A stretch of 37,661 nucleotides of DNA from Cytophagales bacterium (GTDB lineage Bacteria; Bacteroidota; Bacteroidia; Cytophagales; Spirosomataceae), in NCBI GenBank assembly GCA_013298125.1, contig JAAFJP010000046.1:1-37661 (forward strand), given 5' to 3'. Positions 1 to 6,696 of this stretch are shown here, piece by piece; positions within the stretch are counted from its first letter, which is position 1; each line of letters starts with the position of its first letter. A model generated the notes under the pieces. The model had not been told where the DNA came from. It made no database searches and worked only from the letters and a program-made list of their open reading frames with translations. The position numbers and the translations under genes are program-made.

Positions 1-265
1 AACTTCCCACTGGGAATCGGTTAAAACTTCGTAACAAGTTTGCATATCTTATAAATTTTGTCGTTTAAAAGATAACAAACCGATTCCCTTTTTTGATTAA
101 AAACTAAAATTTAAACATCTTCTTACAATGAGATGATTAAGTATGTATTTTACCTACTGTCAGTTTCCTACTAAATACTACCTACTATATTTCACTTCTT
201 ATATTTCAAAAACTTTTCTCCAAATTTCTCAGTTTACAATTCACAAACAAAAACTAAAAATTACC

Positions 266-1114
266 ATGAAAAAACTATTCATAACCCTCGTATTTTCAAG
301 TTTGAGCTACATTGGGTTTTCACAGAGTTGTTGCTCCTCTGCCTCAAAAGCTGATTGTAACAAAGACGATATGCAACTAATGGCATCAACAAAAGAATTT
401 CAAAAAGCTCACGACGAGCCTCTTCCTTACACGCACGTAAGCAAGGCAGGTGGCGAGATGATTCAGTTCAAAACGCCCGATGGAGCTATGGCGAATGCCT
501 TTTTGATTAAAGCCGCTTCAAAATCAAACAAATACCTTTTCGTTTATCAGGAATGGTGGGGACTCAACGATTACATCAAAAAACAGTCTGAAACATTCTA
601 CAACGACCTTAAAGACGTAAACGTTATGGCGATTGATATGTATGACGGTAAAGTGGCTACAACCCGTGAAGAGGCAGGTAAACTAATGAGCGGTGCAGAC
701 CAAAAACGTTTGGCTTCTATCATCGAAGGGGCTGTTGGATTTGTAGGAAAAGAGGCTAAAATTGCCTCAGTAGGTTGGTGTTTTGGTGGTGGACTATCCT
801 TGAAATCAGCCATTTTAGAGGGTAAGCAAGCCGTTGGGTGTATTATGTATTACGGGATGCCTGAGAAGGATGTAGAAAAACTAAAAATGCTTAACTGTGA
901 TGTATTGGGGCTTTTTGCAGGAAAAGAACAATGGATTTCACCCGCAGTTGTGACTCAATTTGAAAAAGATATGGCAACGGCTGGTAAATCTGTGAAAGTA
1001 AAAAGCTACGATGCCGAACACGCCTTTGCGAATCCTTCAAATCCTAAATTTGATAAAGTCGCCTCAGAAGATGCTTATGGATTGGCGATTGCTTATTTGA
1101 AAGGGAAGTTTTAG
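266..1114 (+). CDS. Secreted dienelactone hydrolase family protein
   Basis: Alpha/beta hydrolase of the dienelactone hydrolase family, 282 aa. The reading frame is open further upstream, but the ATG at 266 begins a clear signal peptide (MKKLFITLVFSSLSYIGFSQ), so I place the start there; the product is probably periplasmic or surface-exposed. Visible family motifs are QEWWGLN near residue 95 (the Glu that contacts the nucleophile in the family), the nucleophile elbow GWCFGG with Cys172, and DAEHAF with His252. The position of the triad Asp appears to be Glu221 (AGKEQWIS), an unusual substitution. A Cys-rich patch (SCCSS...C) follows the signal peptide and could be a processing or metal site. 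Family members hydrolyse lactones or esters; the substrate here is unknown. It stands alone, followed by an inverted repeat. Confidence 0.87.
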   Translation: MKKLFITLVFSSLSYIGFSQSCCSSASKADCNKDDMQLMASTKEFQKAHDEPLPYTHVSKAGGEMIQFKTPDGAMANAFLIKAASKSNKYLFVYQEWWGLNDYIKKQSETFYNDLKDVNVMAIDMYDGKVATTREEAGKLMSGADQKRLASIIEGAVGFVGKEAKIASVGWCFGGGLSLKSAILEGKQAVGCIMYYGMPEKDVEKLKMLNCDVLGLFAGKEQWISPAVVTQFEKDMATAGKSVKVKSYDAEHAFANPSNPKFDKVASEDAYGLAIAYLKGKF

Positions 1115-1232
1115 GAGAAAAGTTGAAGAGTTATAGAAGTTGAAAAGTTAAAGAGTTGTAGCTGAGTTTTTACTTCAAAACTGTTTAGCTTTATAGCTTC
1201 TGTAACTGTTTAACTTTTACAAATTCTAACTC
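1115..1232. repeat. Intergenic inverted repeat, word AGTTGAAGAGTT
   Basis: Directly after the hydrolase stop, arm 1117-1165 consists of imperfect tandem copies of AAAGTTGAAGAGTTATAGAAG-like words, and arm 1177-1230 is its imperfect complement. Many of the arm differences are transitions that would still pair as G.U in plus-strand RNA. No clean T-run follows, so a classical terminator is not obvious. It is one of the word-repeat hairpins in this window. Confidence 0.7.
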
Positions 1233-1294
1233 AAAAAGTAATTTTGGCACGGCTTTTTCGTTGTAAATTACATATATAAAAAGCTCATTGCTCC

Positions 1295-1492
1295 ATGAAA
1301 AAGCTCATTCTTTTATTCATCATTTTTTCGGCTTTCCAAGTAGAAACCGAGGCTATGAATACTGTTTCAAATAAAAATACGACCATTTCTACCGCTTCAT
1401 TAGAGGTAAAAACAGTCGTAAAACGTCGCCGTAAAAAAGGTTTTCTTTGGGGATTGTTTAAGAAAAAAGACTGCGGTTGTCCGAAGCATTGA
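1295..1492 (+). CDS. Small exported basic peptide, 65 aa
   Basis: Function not recognised. The 65-aa product starts with a short signal peptide (MKKLILLFIIFSAFQ), has a Ser/Thr-rich middle, then a strongly basic segment (KRRRKKGFLWGLFKKK) and ends DCGCPKH. The mature part would be about 45 residues with two cysteines spaced Cys-x-Cys. I recall similar basic, GFLWGLF-type tails with a terminal Cys-Cys-Pro pattern in small Bacteroidota proteins, but cannot verify this. The sequence TAATTTTG at 1239-1246 fits the -7 promoter element TAnnTTTG, with only a weak -33 element upstream, giving a 5' leader of about 40 nt. The stop codon touches the repeat that follows. Confidence 0.65.
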   Translation: MKKLILLFIIFSAFQVETEAMNTVSNKNTTISTASLEVKTVVKRRRKKGFLWGLFKKKDCGCPKH

Positions 1493-1691
1493 TTAGTTAT
1501 TGGTTTATTGGAAACTGGTTAATTGGTTTATTGGAAAACTGGTTATTCGGGTTCTTCCGAATAATCCAATGTTTAATCAACCAGTTCCTCAATAAACCAA
1601 TCAACCAGTTCCCAGTAAACCAATCAACCATGTCCCAATCAACCAGTTCCCCAATCAACCAATCAACCAGTTCCCAGTAAACCAATAACTA
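1491..1691. repeat. Long inverted repeat, word TTGGTTTATTGGGAACTGG
   Basis: Fills the whole gap between two convergent genes. The left arm (1494-1555) repeats TTGGTTTATTGG and AACTGGTTAATTGG; the right arm (1562-1689) carries about eight imperfect copies of the complement, such as CCAATCAACCAGTTCC. The right arm is longer, so several alternative hairpins are possible. The stop codon of the minus-strand PhyH gene lies inside the arm. The same word family returns at 33059-33172. Confidence 0.85.
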
Positions 1692-2504
1692 AACCAAAGG
1701 ATTAATCTCAGAAGCTGCCAAACTACCTACTGGCAAGCCCTTAAACCATCTCATACGATCTGCTTCTTGGTTTTTGTTTTTGGGTTCAGTGATTGTTGCT
1801 CCGTCTTCTATGAAAATAATCGTCATAACTTCTCGCAGTGTATCTGAGTGATTGCCTGGGGCTGAGTGCAAAGTCCAACCTGCATGGAAGGTTGCATCAC
1901 CCGCCTGCATCACCTCCGCCCGTGTGATGGGATAGCCTTTATCTTTCACAATATTTCCTAAAACTTCTTCTGACTTATCCGAAATCTCCAAATTACCCAT
2001 AAAGCCCAATTCCTGCGAACCAGAGGCAAAAGTGAGCATTCCCATTTCTACGGAAATATCTACCAACGGCATCCACATCGTAACCGTTTTTTTAGTTTCG
2101 AGAGGCCAATAATACTGGTCTTGATGCCAAGGCGTATGACCTCCGCCCGCTTCTTTAAACAAGGCTTGGTCGTGGTAAATTCTTACTTTTTCAACACCCA
2201 ATAAATCAGCCGCAATCTTCCCAAAACGTTTTGCCAAAGTAAACTTACGTACATCTTCATCGACCTCCCAAAGATTCATAATTTGTAAAAAAGCCTTTCC
2301 GTAGGTATCACGGTCTTCCATTTTACGTTTTTCAGTATTGAATCTGTCGGCAGCATCCACAATCACTTGGCGATAGGCTTCGGCTTCATCTTGATTAAGA
2401 ATATTTCTCAACAAAATATGTCCATTTGCCTGATAATCAGCTTGTTGCTGTTCGGTAATTGTATAGTTTTGTGTTAGCTCTGGTAATTCAGTTATTGTAT
2501 TCAT
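1689..2504 (-). CDS. Phytanoyl-CoA dioxygenase (PhyH) family protein
   Basis: Fe(II)/2-oxoglutarate-dependent oxygenase of the PhyH family, 271 aa, full length for the family and probably cytoplasmic (no signal peptide). The iron ligands are visible: WHQDQ gives His127 and Asp129, and the distal ligand is His213 in WTLHSAPGNHS, followed by Arg224, the likely 2-oxoglutarate contact. Family members hydroxylate diverse small molecules; the substrate is not predictable. It is divergent from an AraC-type regulator at 2841, the usual sign of a regulator-target pair, although a mobile element now sits between them. The last codons and TAG stop (LV-stop) are formed by the arm of the adjacent repeat. 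Confidence 0.9.
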   Translation of the reverse strand: MNTITELPELTQNYTITEQQQADYQANGHILLRNILNQDEAEAYRQVIVDAADRFNTEKRKMEDRDTYGKAFLQIMNLWEVDEDVRKFTLAKRFGKIAADLLGVEKVRIYHDQALFKEAGGGHTPWHQDQYYWPLETKKTVTMWMPLVDISVEMGMLTFASGSQELGFMGNLEISDKSEEVLGNIVKDKGYPITRAEVMQAGDATFHAGWTLHSAPGNHSDTLREVMTIIFIEDGATITEPKNKNQEADRMRWFKGLPVGSLAASEINPLV

Positions 2505-2605
2505 CGTTTAAATTTTGTTTAATAGTAAATATTTCACAAAGTAATTCATTAGTTTTCAGATACTTATTGTCATTTTTTGCCATTTTTTGTGCAATTTTAT
2601 CATTG

Positions 2606-2833
2606 TTAAAGGTTTTAGGGGTTAGGAGTTGGAGATTAAGTGTTTTAAGTAGTCGAATGTAAATAAACATCGTTTATTTTTTTACCACAAAAGAATCAAA
2701 AGAAAACAAAGTATTTATTCTTTAAACTATTGATACCTTTTGATTCTTTTGTGTTTCAAAAAAACGTTGTTTAAATTGTGTGAACTACTTAATCTACTTC
2801 CCTAATCCCTAATCCCTAACCCCCAATCCCTAC
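2606..2833. repeat. Inverted repeat, word GGGGTTAGG, split by a MITE
   Basis: Outer arms 2611-2645 (TTAGGGGTTAGGAGTTGG) and 2793-2832 (CCCTAATCCCTAATCCC) are imperfect complements. The same word makes up the repeat at 4322-4412, where the arms are close together, so the element here appears to have been interrupted by the 142-bp MITE in its centre. It lies upstream of both divergent genes. Confidence 0.7.
2646..2791. mobile_element. MITE with IS630-like ends and TA flanks
   Basis: Element 2648-2789 flanked by TA at 2646-2647 and 2790-2791. The left end reads AGTAGTCGAATGTAAATAAA; the reverse complement of the right end starts AGTAGTTCACA and again reaches AAACAACGTTT, so the termini are imperfect inverted repeats of about 30 bp. 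An inner perfect 17-bp inverted repeat pairs 2686-2702 with 2737-2753. There is no room for a transposase. The left end closely matches the DNA at 37539-37574 just before a probable transposase gene, which suggests mobilisation in trans by that insertion sequence. The TA duplication is typical of IS630/Tc1 elements. Confidence 0.72.
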
Positions 2834-2840
2834 TTTTTGC

Positions 2841-3701
2841 ATGAAAGCCTCGTTTGAACAATTAGACAACTCCAAAGACGGTTCATTTTTATTCCGCCAA
2901 TTTAACCTTGCATATTTTGATGCTCCATATCATTTTCATCCAGAATTTGAGCTGACCCTTATACTGAAAAGCGAAGGAAAACGTTTTGTAGGCAATCAAG
3001 TAGCTGATTTCAAAGAAGGCGACTTGGTGCTGTTGGGTCCAAACGTACCGCATTGTTGGAAAAACGATGGCATTGGAATTGAAAACTCTTCAAGGTCGAT
3101 TGTGATTCAGTTCAAGGAAGATTTTTTGGGGGATAAATTCTTTGAAAACATTGAAACACAGCCTATTAAATCCCTGTTGGACAAAGCAAAATCAGGTATT
3201 TTGATTTCTGGAAAAACAAGAGATAGAGTTGCCCGTGAAATGATATTTTTATTGACCGTACCACCCTTTCAAAAGCTCTTGGGTATCTTGGATTTATTGA
3301 ACACCATTGCCACCTCAAAAGATATTGAAATAATTGATAATCAGCCAGATAAGTACGATTTGTCAGCCATCGACTTAGACCGAATTAATAAGGTGTATGC
3401 CTACGTAATTGAGCATTATACGCAAGATATTCACTTAGAAACGGCAGCTCATTTGACCAATATGACCGAGACCGCTTTTTGTAGATATTTCAAGAAAATT
3501 ACGAAAAAAACGTTCTTAGATTTAGTTACCGAATTCAGAATCAAACACGCTTGTAACCTCCTCACAACCAGCGACAAACAAGTAGCCGAGGTATGTTTTG
3601 AGAGTGGTTTTGGTAATATTTCACATTTCAACAAACAGTTTAAAGTTTTTACAGGATATAGCCCTCTGAACTATCGGAAGATGTTTTTAGCGACGATTTG
3701 A
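2841..3701 (+). CDS. AraC family transcriptional regulator with cupin domain
   Basis: 286 aa. The N-terminal half is a cupin-like sensor domain (HFHPEFELTLI near residue 35, then GDLVLLGPNVPHCW); the C-terminal third, about residues 180-283, is the double helix-turn-helix of the AraC family (ETAAHLTNMTETAFCRYFKK, then VAEVCFESGFGNISHFNKQF). Such proteins usually sense a small carbohydrate-type ligand and activate neighbouring genes. The divergent PhyH gene at 2504 is the obvious candidate target. The start ATG is preceded by the CCCTAA-type repeat arm with no Shine-Dalgarno sequence. Its stop codon overlaps the -33 element of the promoter for the next gene. Confidence 0.92.
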   Translation: MKASFEQLDNSKDGSFLFRQFNLAYFDAPYHFHPEFELTLILKSEGKRFVGNQVADFKEGDLVLLGPNVPHCWKNDGIGIENSSRSIVIQFKEDFLGDKFFENIETQPIKSLLDKAKSGILISGKTRDRVAREMIFLLTVPPFQKLLGILDLLNTIATSKDIEIIDNQPDKYDLSAIDLDRINKVYAYVIEHYTQDIHLETAAHLTNMTETAFCRYFKKITKKTFLDLVTEFRIKHACNLLTTSDKQVAEVCFESGFGNISHFNKQFKVFTGYSPLNYRKMFLATI

Positions 3702-3728
3702 GGATGATGTTATATTTTGTAAATTTGC
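3698..3728 (+). promoter_or_regulatory. Bacteroidota-type promoter TTTG-N19-TAAATTTG
   Basis: TTTG at 3698-3701 and TAAATTTG at 3721-3728 separated by 19 nt match the Bacteroidota sigma consensus TTTG...TAnnTTTG exactly. The start of the secreted protein at 3774 is about 40 nt after the expected transcription start. The -33 element overlaps the AraC stop codon. Confidence 0.6.
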
Positions 3729-3773
3729 ACTTCTTGCCAAATAATATACAAACAACCATAAAATATAGAATTC

Positions 3774-4319
3774 ATGAAATCATTAAGTATTGCTTTACTA
3801 TTTTCATTACTGATTACAATTACTTTCTCTTCTTTCAAATCCCAACCCACGAGCGTTATTGAAGATGAAGATTACGATACGCTTAACTTCCAATCCATGA
3901 ATGTTTCGGGCATAAAATTGGGAACAAACTACGGTAAAGTTTTAGAAAAATTCGGTACTCCCGACTCTGTACGCAAAGAGGAAACCCCTGATGCTCAGGC
4001 TTCTAACCATTTTGAAGTCTATATTTATGGCAAAGATCACTTCTTTGTAATGGATGATAATATAAGTGGTTTTGAATTAACAACTCCCAAATACGTACTC
4101 GAAAACTTAGGAGGTTTGAAAGTGGGTGACCCAATGTCAAAAGTGAAAAAGCGTTTCCCAAAATCATACAAACTCCGTGATGTAGATAATACTGTTGATG
4201 ATTGGGTTACTACGGTAAGCGTACAGTTTGGCGTAAGTGATTCATTTTTAGAAATCACCGTTCAAAACGATAAAGTTGTGGGATTGGCTACAGTAACGGA
4301 CGATGGGACGGAGGAGTAA
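3774..4319 (+). CDS. Secreted protein with two small BLIP/SmpA-like repeats
   Basis: 181 aa, no firm family assignment. A signal peptide (MKSLSIALLFSLLITITFSS) points to export. Two internal repeats are visible: GIKLGTNYGKVLEKFGTPDS around residue 46 and GLKVGDPMSKVKKRFPKSYK around residue 114, each followed by strands of a small alpha/beta module. This pattern (G-hydrophobic-G-x3-V-x4-G or P) is that of the SmpA/OmlA and beta-lactamase-inhibitor-like fold, so a periplasmic binding or scaffolding role is possible but unproven. It has a consensus promoter at 3698-3728 and is probably monocistronic, ending at an inverted repeat. Confidence 0.75.
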   Translation: MKSLSIALLFSLLITITFSSFKSQPTSVIEDEDYDTLNFQSMNVSGIKLGTNYGKVLEKFGTPDSVRKEETPDAQASNHFEVYIYGKDHFFVMDDNISGFELTTPKYVLENLGGLKVGDPMSKVKKRFPKSYKLRDVDNTVDDWVTTVSVQFGVSDSFLEITVQNDKVVGLATVTDDGTEE

Positions 4320-4321
4320 AA

Positions 4322-4412
4322 GGTGGTTAGGGGTTGGGATATAGGATGTGGGGATTTTTACTCCAAACACTAAATTCCAACCCCTAATTCCTAACCCCTA
4401 TACCTAAAATCA
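4322..4412. repeat. Inverted repeat, word GGTTAGGGGTTGGG
   Basis: Arms 4325-4358 (GGTTAGGGGTTGGG...GTGGGG) and 4364-4402 (CCAACCCCTAATTCCTAACC) are imperfect complements between convergent genes. Same word family as 2606-2833. The right arm runs into the DUF3291 gene and encodes its last residues and TAG stop. Confidence 0.8.
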
Positions 4413-4828
4413 AAAGCAAACTCACTTGCTCCATTTGCTTGAAAATACTCTAATCTTCCACGGGCTTCTTGAACCGTTGGAATATGCCCTTCTTCTACAT
4501 TCCAAAGCACCGTTGAGGGCTTTCCGAATTTTTCAAACCACTTGTTACGGTCTTTCATCACTACGGCATGGGCAGATTTATAGGCAAAATCCATCAATTC
4601 CTCCACAGATTCCCAGACAGACATATTTACGATAATCCTATCATCATCGAATGGGCGTAGATTAGTAGCATTGCCTGCATCATCTTTCAGTCGCCAAACG
4701 AAGCCTTTACTACTTTCTGCCAAAGCGTTTATCGTATCTAATTGAGCCACAAAATCAGCCATGATGGGGTCTTCCATCGTTTCTGGAATAATTCTGGAAA
4801 TGTTTAATTGAGCTAAATGTTTTTTCAT
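4391..4828 (-). CDS. DUF3291 domain-containing protein
   Basis: 145 aa, a DUF3291 protein with a dimeric alpha/beta-barrel-like fold. I take the internal ATG at 4828 (MKKHLAQLNISR) as start rather than the longer open frame from 4936, because family members begin here and the upstream residues would overlap the divergent DUF456 gene. Typical family features are the N-terminal AQLNISR strand, DIVNMSVWESVEELMDF-type segment (here NMSVWESVEELMDFAYKSAH) and the late WNVEEGHIPTVQEA. The function of the family is not known; related folds are small monooxygenases. The final codons YRG and the stop come from the adjacent repeat arm. Confidence 0.83.
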   Translation of the reverse strand: MKKHLAQLNISRIIPETMEDPIMADFVAQLDTINALAESSKGFVWRLKDDAGNATNLRPFDDDRIIVNMSVWESVEELMDFAYKSAHAVVMKDRNKWFEKFGKPSTVLWNVEEGHIPTVQEARGRLEYFQANGASEFAFDFRYRG

Positions 4829-4889
4829 AAATCTAATTTTGTTTACTTGCACAAGATAAGAAATGTTTTGAAATAAATCCCAAACCCAT

Positions 4890-5384
4890 ATGACTGATAT
4901 ACTTCTATTAATTGGCTCAATAATTTGCCTCCTCATAGGCTTGGCAGGGGCGGTACTCCCTTTACCTGGACCACCTATTAGTTTGATTGGGCTATTTATG
5001 TTACACTATTCAAAATACGCTCAATTTGACCGTAAAACGTTGATTTTCTTTACCTTACTAACCGTAGGCATGAGCATATTCGACTACTACGCACCCATCT
5101 GGGGAACTAAGAAATTTGGTGGGACAAAATACGGTTCTTGGGGTTCAACGATTGGGCTTTTGTTAGGGCTTTTCTTTACCCCAATCGGAATGTTTTTGGG
5201 GGCATTTCTCGGGGCATTTATTGGTGAAATTTTGGGTAAGACTGAACCAAAAGTAGCCCTGAAAGCCGCCATTGGCTCTTTTATTGGACTGATTACTGGA
5301 ATTGTTGGAAAAGTTCTTTTGTGTTTGGCGATGATTATTTTGGCAGTGATGGCTGTTGGGGAATATTTTATGATAATGGGGTAG
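4890..5384 (+). CDS. DUF456 integral membrane protein
   Basis: 164 aa, a DUF456 family membrane protein with about five hydrophobic segments. Family features are the N-terminal PLPGPPISLIGL motif around residues 24-36 and the glycine-rich helices GLLLGLFFTPIGMFLGAFLG and AAIGSFIGLITGIVGK, which resemble glycine-zipper packing. No catalytic residues are evident and the function is unknown. It is divergent from the DUF3291 gene with only 61 nt between the starts, so the promoters must be compact; TAATTTTG at 4835-4842 could be its -7 element, without a good -33 partner. Confidence 0.87.
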   Translation: MTDILLLIGSIICLLIGLAGAVLPLPGPPISLIGLFMLHYSKYAQFDRKTLIFFTLLTVGMSIFDYYAPIWGTKKFGGTKYGSWGSTIGLLLGLFFTPIGMFLGAFLGAFIGEILGKTEPKVALKAAIGSFIGLITGIVGKVLLCLAMIILAVMAVGEYFMIMG

Positions 5385-5386
5385 AG

Positions 5387-5487
5387 TAGGATACTGTAGC
5401 TCGAAGAGTGCGACTCCCGATAGCATTTCGAGAAGAGTAGAATAACTGTACTCAGCTTCTCGAAATGCCATTTCGAGCTACAGTACA
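5387..5487. repeat. Inverted repeat between convergent genes, word TTCGAGCTACAGTA
   Basis: TACTGTAGCTCGAA at 5392-5405 pairs with 5472-5485, and an inner pair GCATTTCGAGAAG (5423-5435) with 5456-5468. Each stem is perfect, giving a nested hairpin of about 95 nt. It separates DUF456 from rlmN and its right end encodes the last residues and TAG stop of RlmN. Confidence 0.85.
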
Positions 5488-6536
5488 ACAGGTGCTTTCT
5501 TCCCCGCCAACTGCCCACAAGCCGCATCAATGTCCTTTCCCCGTGAACGACGGACGTTTACAATCATATTTTTGGCTTCTAAAAACGCCGCAAACTTTGC
5601 TAAGGTTTGTGGGTCGGTATTGGTATAATTTGCTTCTGCAATTGGGTTATACTCGATAATATTTATCTTGCAAGGAAACTGTTTGGCAAATTCCCAAAGC
5701 TCACGGGCATCTTCTAAGCTATCGTTAAATTTATAAAAAAGGATATATTCCAACGTGATACGACTACCCGTTTTTCTATAGAAATGTAATAACGATTCTT
5801 TCAAAGCCTCCAAAGTATTCGACTCGTTGATGGGCATAATTTCGTTGCGTTTCACGTCATTGGCAGCGTGTAGAGATAGTGCCAAATTGAACTTCACTTC
5901 ATCATCCCCCAACTTCGTAATCATCTTCGCAATTCCTGCCGTTGAAACCGTAATCCGCTTAGGCGACATTCCCAAACCTTCGGGAGATGTGATATAATTG
6001 ACTGATTCTAAGACATTTGCATAATTCAATAACGGTTCGCCCATACCCATATACACGATGTTGGTGAGGGGAGTTTGATAGTGAGATTCCGCCTGGTCAC
6101 GGATTCTGACTACTTGGTCGTAGATTTCGGCAGGGTCGAGGTTACGCTTTCTGTCCATGTAGCCCGTTGCACAAAATTTGCACGTGAGCGAGCAACCCAC
6201 CTGCGAGGATACACAGGCAGTCATGCGGTCATCGGCAGGAATCAATACGCCTTCGACCAAATTTTTATCGAATAATTCAAAGGAAGATTTGATAGTACGG
6301 TCTGTACTGACCTGTTTCTCAGCCACTTTCACCGCTCGAATTTCAAAATGTTCAGCTAATAATTCACGGGTTTTCAAGGAAAGATTAGTCATTTCCTCAA
6401 AACTCTGCACCGACTTTTTCCAGAGCCATTCATACACTTGTTTCGCTCTGAATGCCTGTTCTTTATGTTCCGTCAAAAACTCTTTGAGTTGAGTGATTGA
6501 CTGTTTGCGTATATCTTTTTTGACGTTAATCAGCAT
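5478..6536 (-). CDS. rlmN: Dual-specificity RNA methyltransferase RlmN
   Basis: Radical SAM enzyme that methylates C2 of A2503 in 23S rRNA, and in some bacteria A37 of certain tRNAs. 352 aa, normal length. The CxxxCxxC iron-sulfur motif is Cys115, Cys119 and Cys122 (GCSLTCKFCATG), the SAM-binding segment YMGMGEPLLNY follows near residue 160, and the methyl-carrying cysteine is Cys340 in DAACGQLAGK near the C-terminus. All catalytic cysteines are present, so it should be active in the cytoplasm. The stop codon is provided by the adjacent inverted repeat. A terminator-like hairpin lies at 6550-6584, just upstream of the start, isolating it from the TonB-domain gene. Confidence 0.97.
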   Translation of the reverse strand: MLINVKKDIRKQSITQLKEFLTEHKEQAFRAKQVYEWLWKKSVQSFEEMTNLSLKTRELLAEHFEIRAVKVAEKQVSTDRTIKSSFELFDKNLVEGVLIPADDRMTACVSSQVGCSLTCKFCATGYMDRKRNLDPAEIYDQVVRIRDQAESHYQTPLTNIVYMGMGEPLLNYANVLESVNYITSPEGLGMSPKRITVSTAGIAKMITKLGDDEVKFNLALSLHAANDVKRNEIMPINESNTLEALKESLLHFYRKTGSRITLEYILFYKFNDSLEDARELWEFAKQFPCKINIIEYNPIAEANYTNTDPQTLAKFAAFLEAKNMIVNVRRSRGKDIDAACGQLAGKKAPVVL

Positions 6537-6549
6537 AATTTATCTCGAC

Positions 6550-6584
6550 AAAAAAAGAGCAAAGATGGATGTCTTTACTCTTTT
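6550..6584 (-). terminator. Hairpin with T-run between TonB-domain gene and rlmN
   Basis: On the minus strand AAAAGAGTAAAGA pairs with TCTTTGCTCTTTTTTT around a CATCCA loop and runs into a T-stretch. It should end the transcript of the TonB-domain gene just before rlmN, only about 14 nt from the rlmN start. Confidence 0.65.
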
Positions 6585-6696
6585 GGGTTTTGAGATTGTA
6601 AAATTACGAAGAAATAATCGTGCAATCAAACATAATGTTATTGTATTGATAATCAGTTGATTGATTTTTTGATGTATTGGAATTATGCTATTTTAT

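Noticed and set aside
1477-1685. Two overlapping open frames on opposite strands (67 and 62 codons)
   Set aside because: Both are translations of the inverted repeat (repeating N-Q-S-T and W-L-I-G-type words) and not protein-like.
4829-4936. N-terminal extension of the DUF3291 protein
   Set aside because: The longer frame overlaps the divergent DUF456 gene and is not expected in the family; ATG at 4828 preferred.
5163-5530. Overlapping minus-strand frames of 102 and 147 codons across DUF456
   Set aside because: Antisense to a clear DUF456 membrane protein and continuing into repeat DNA; low-complexity composition.
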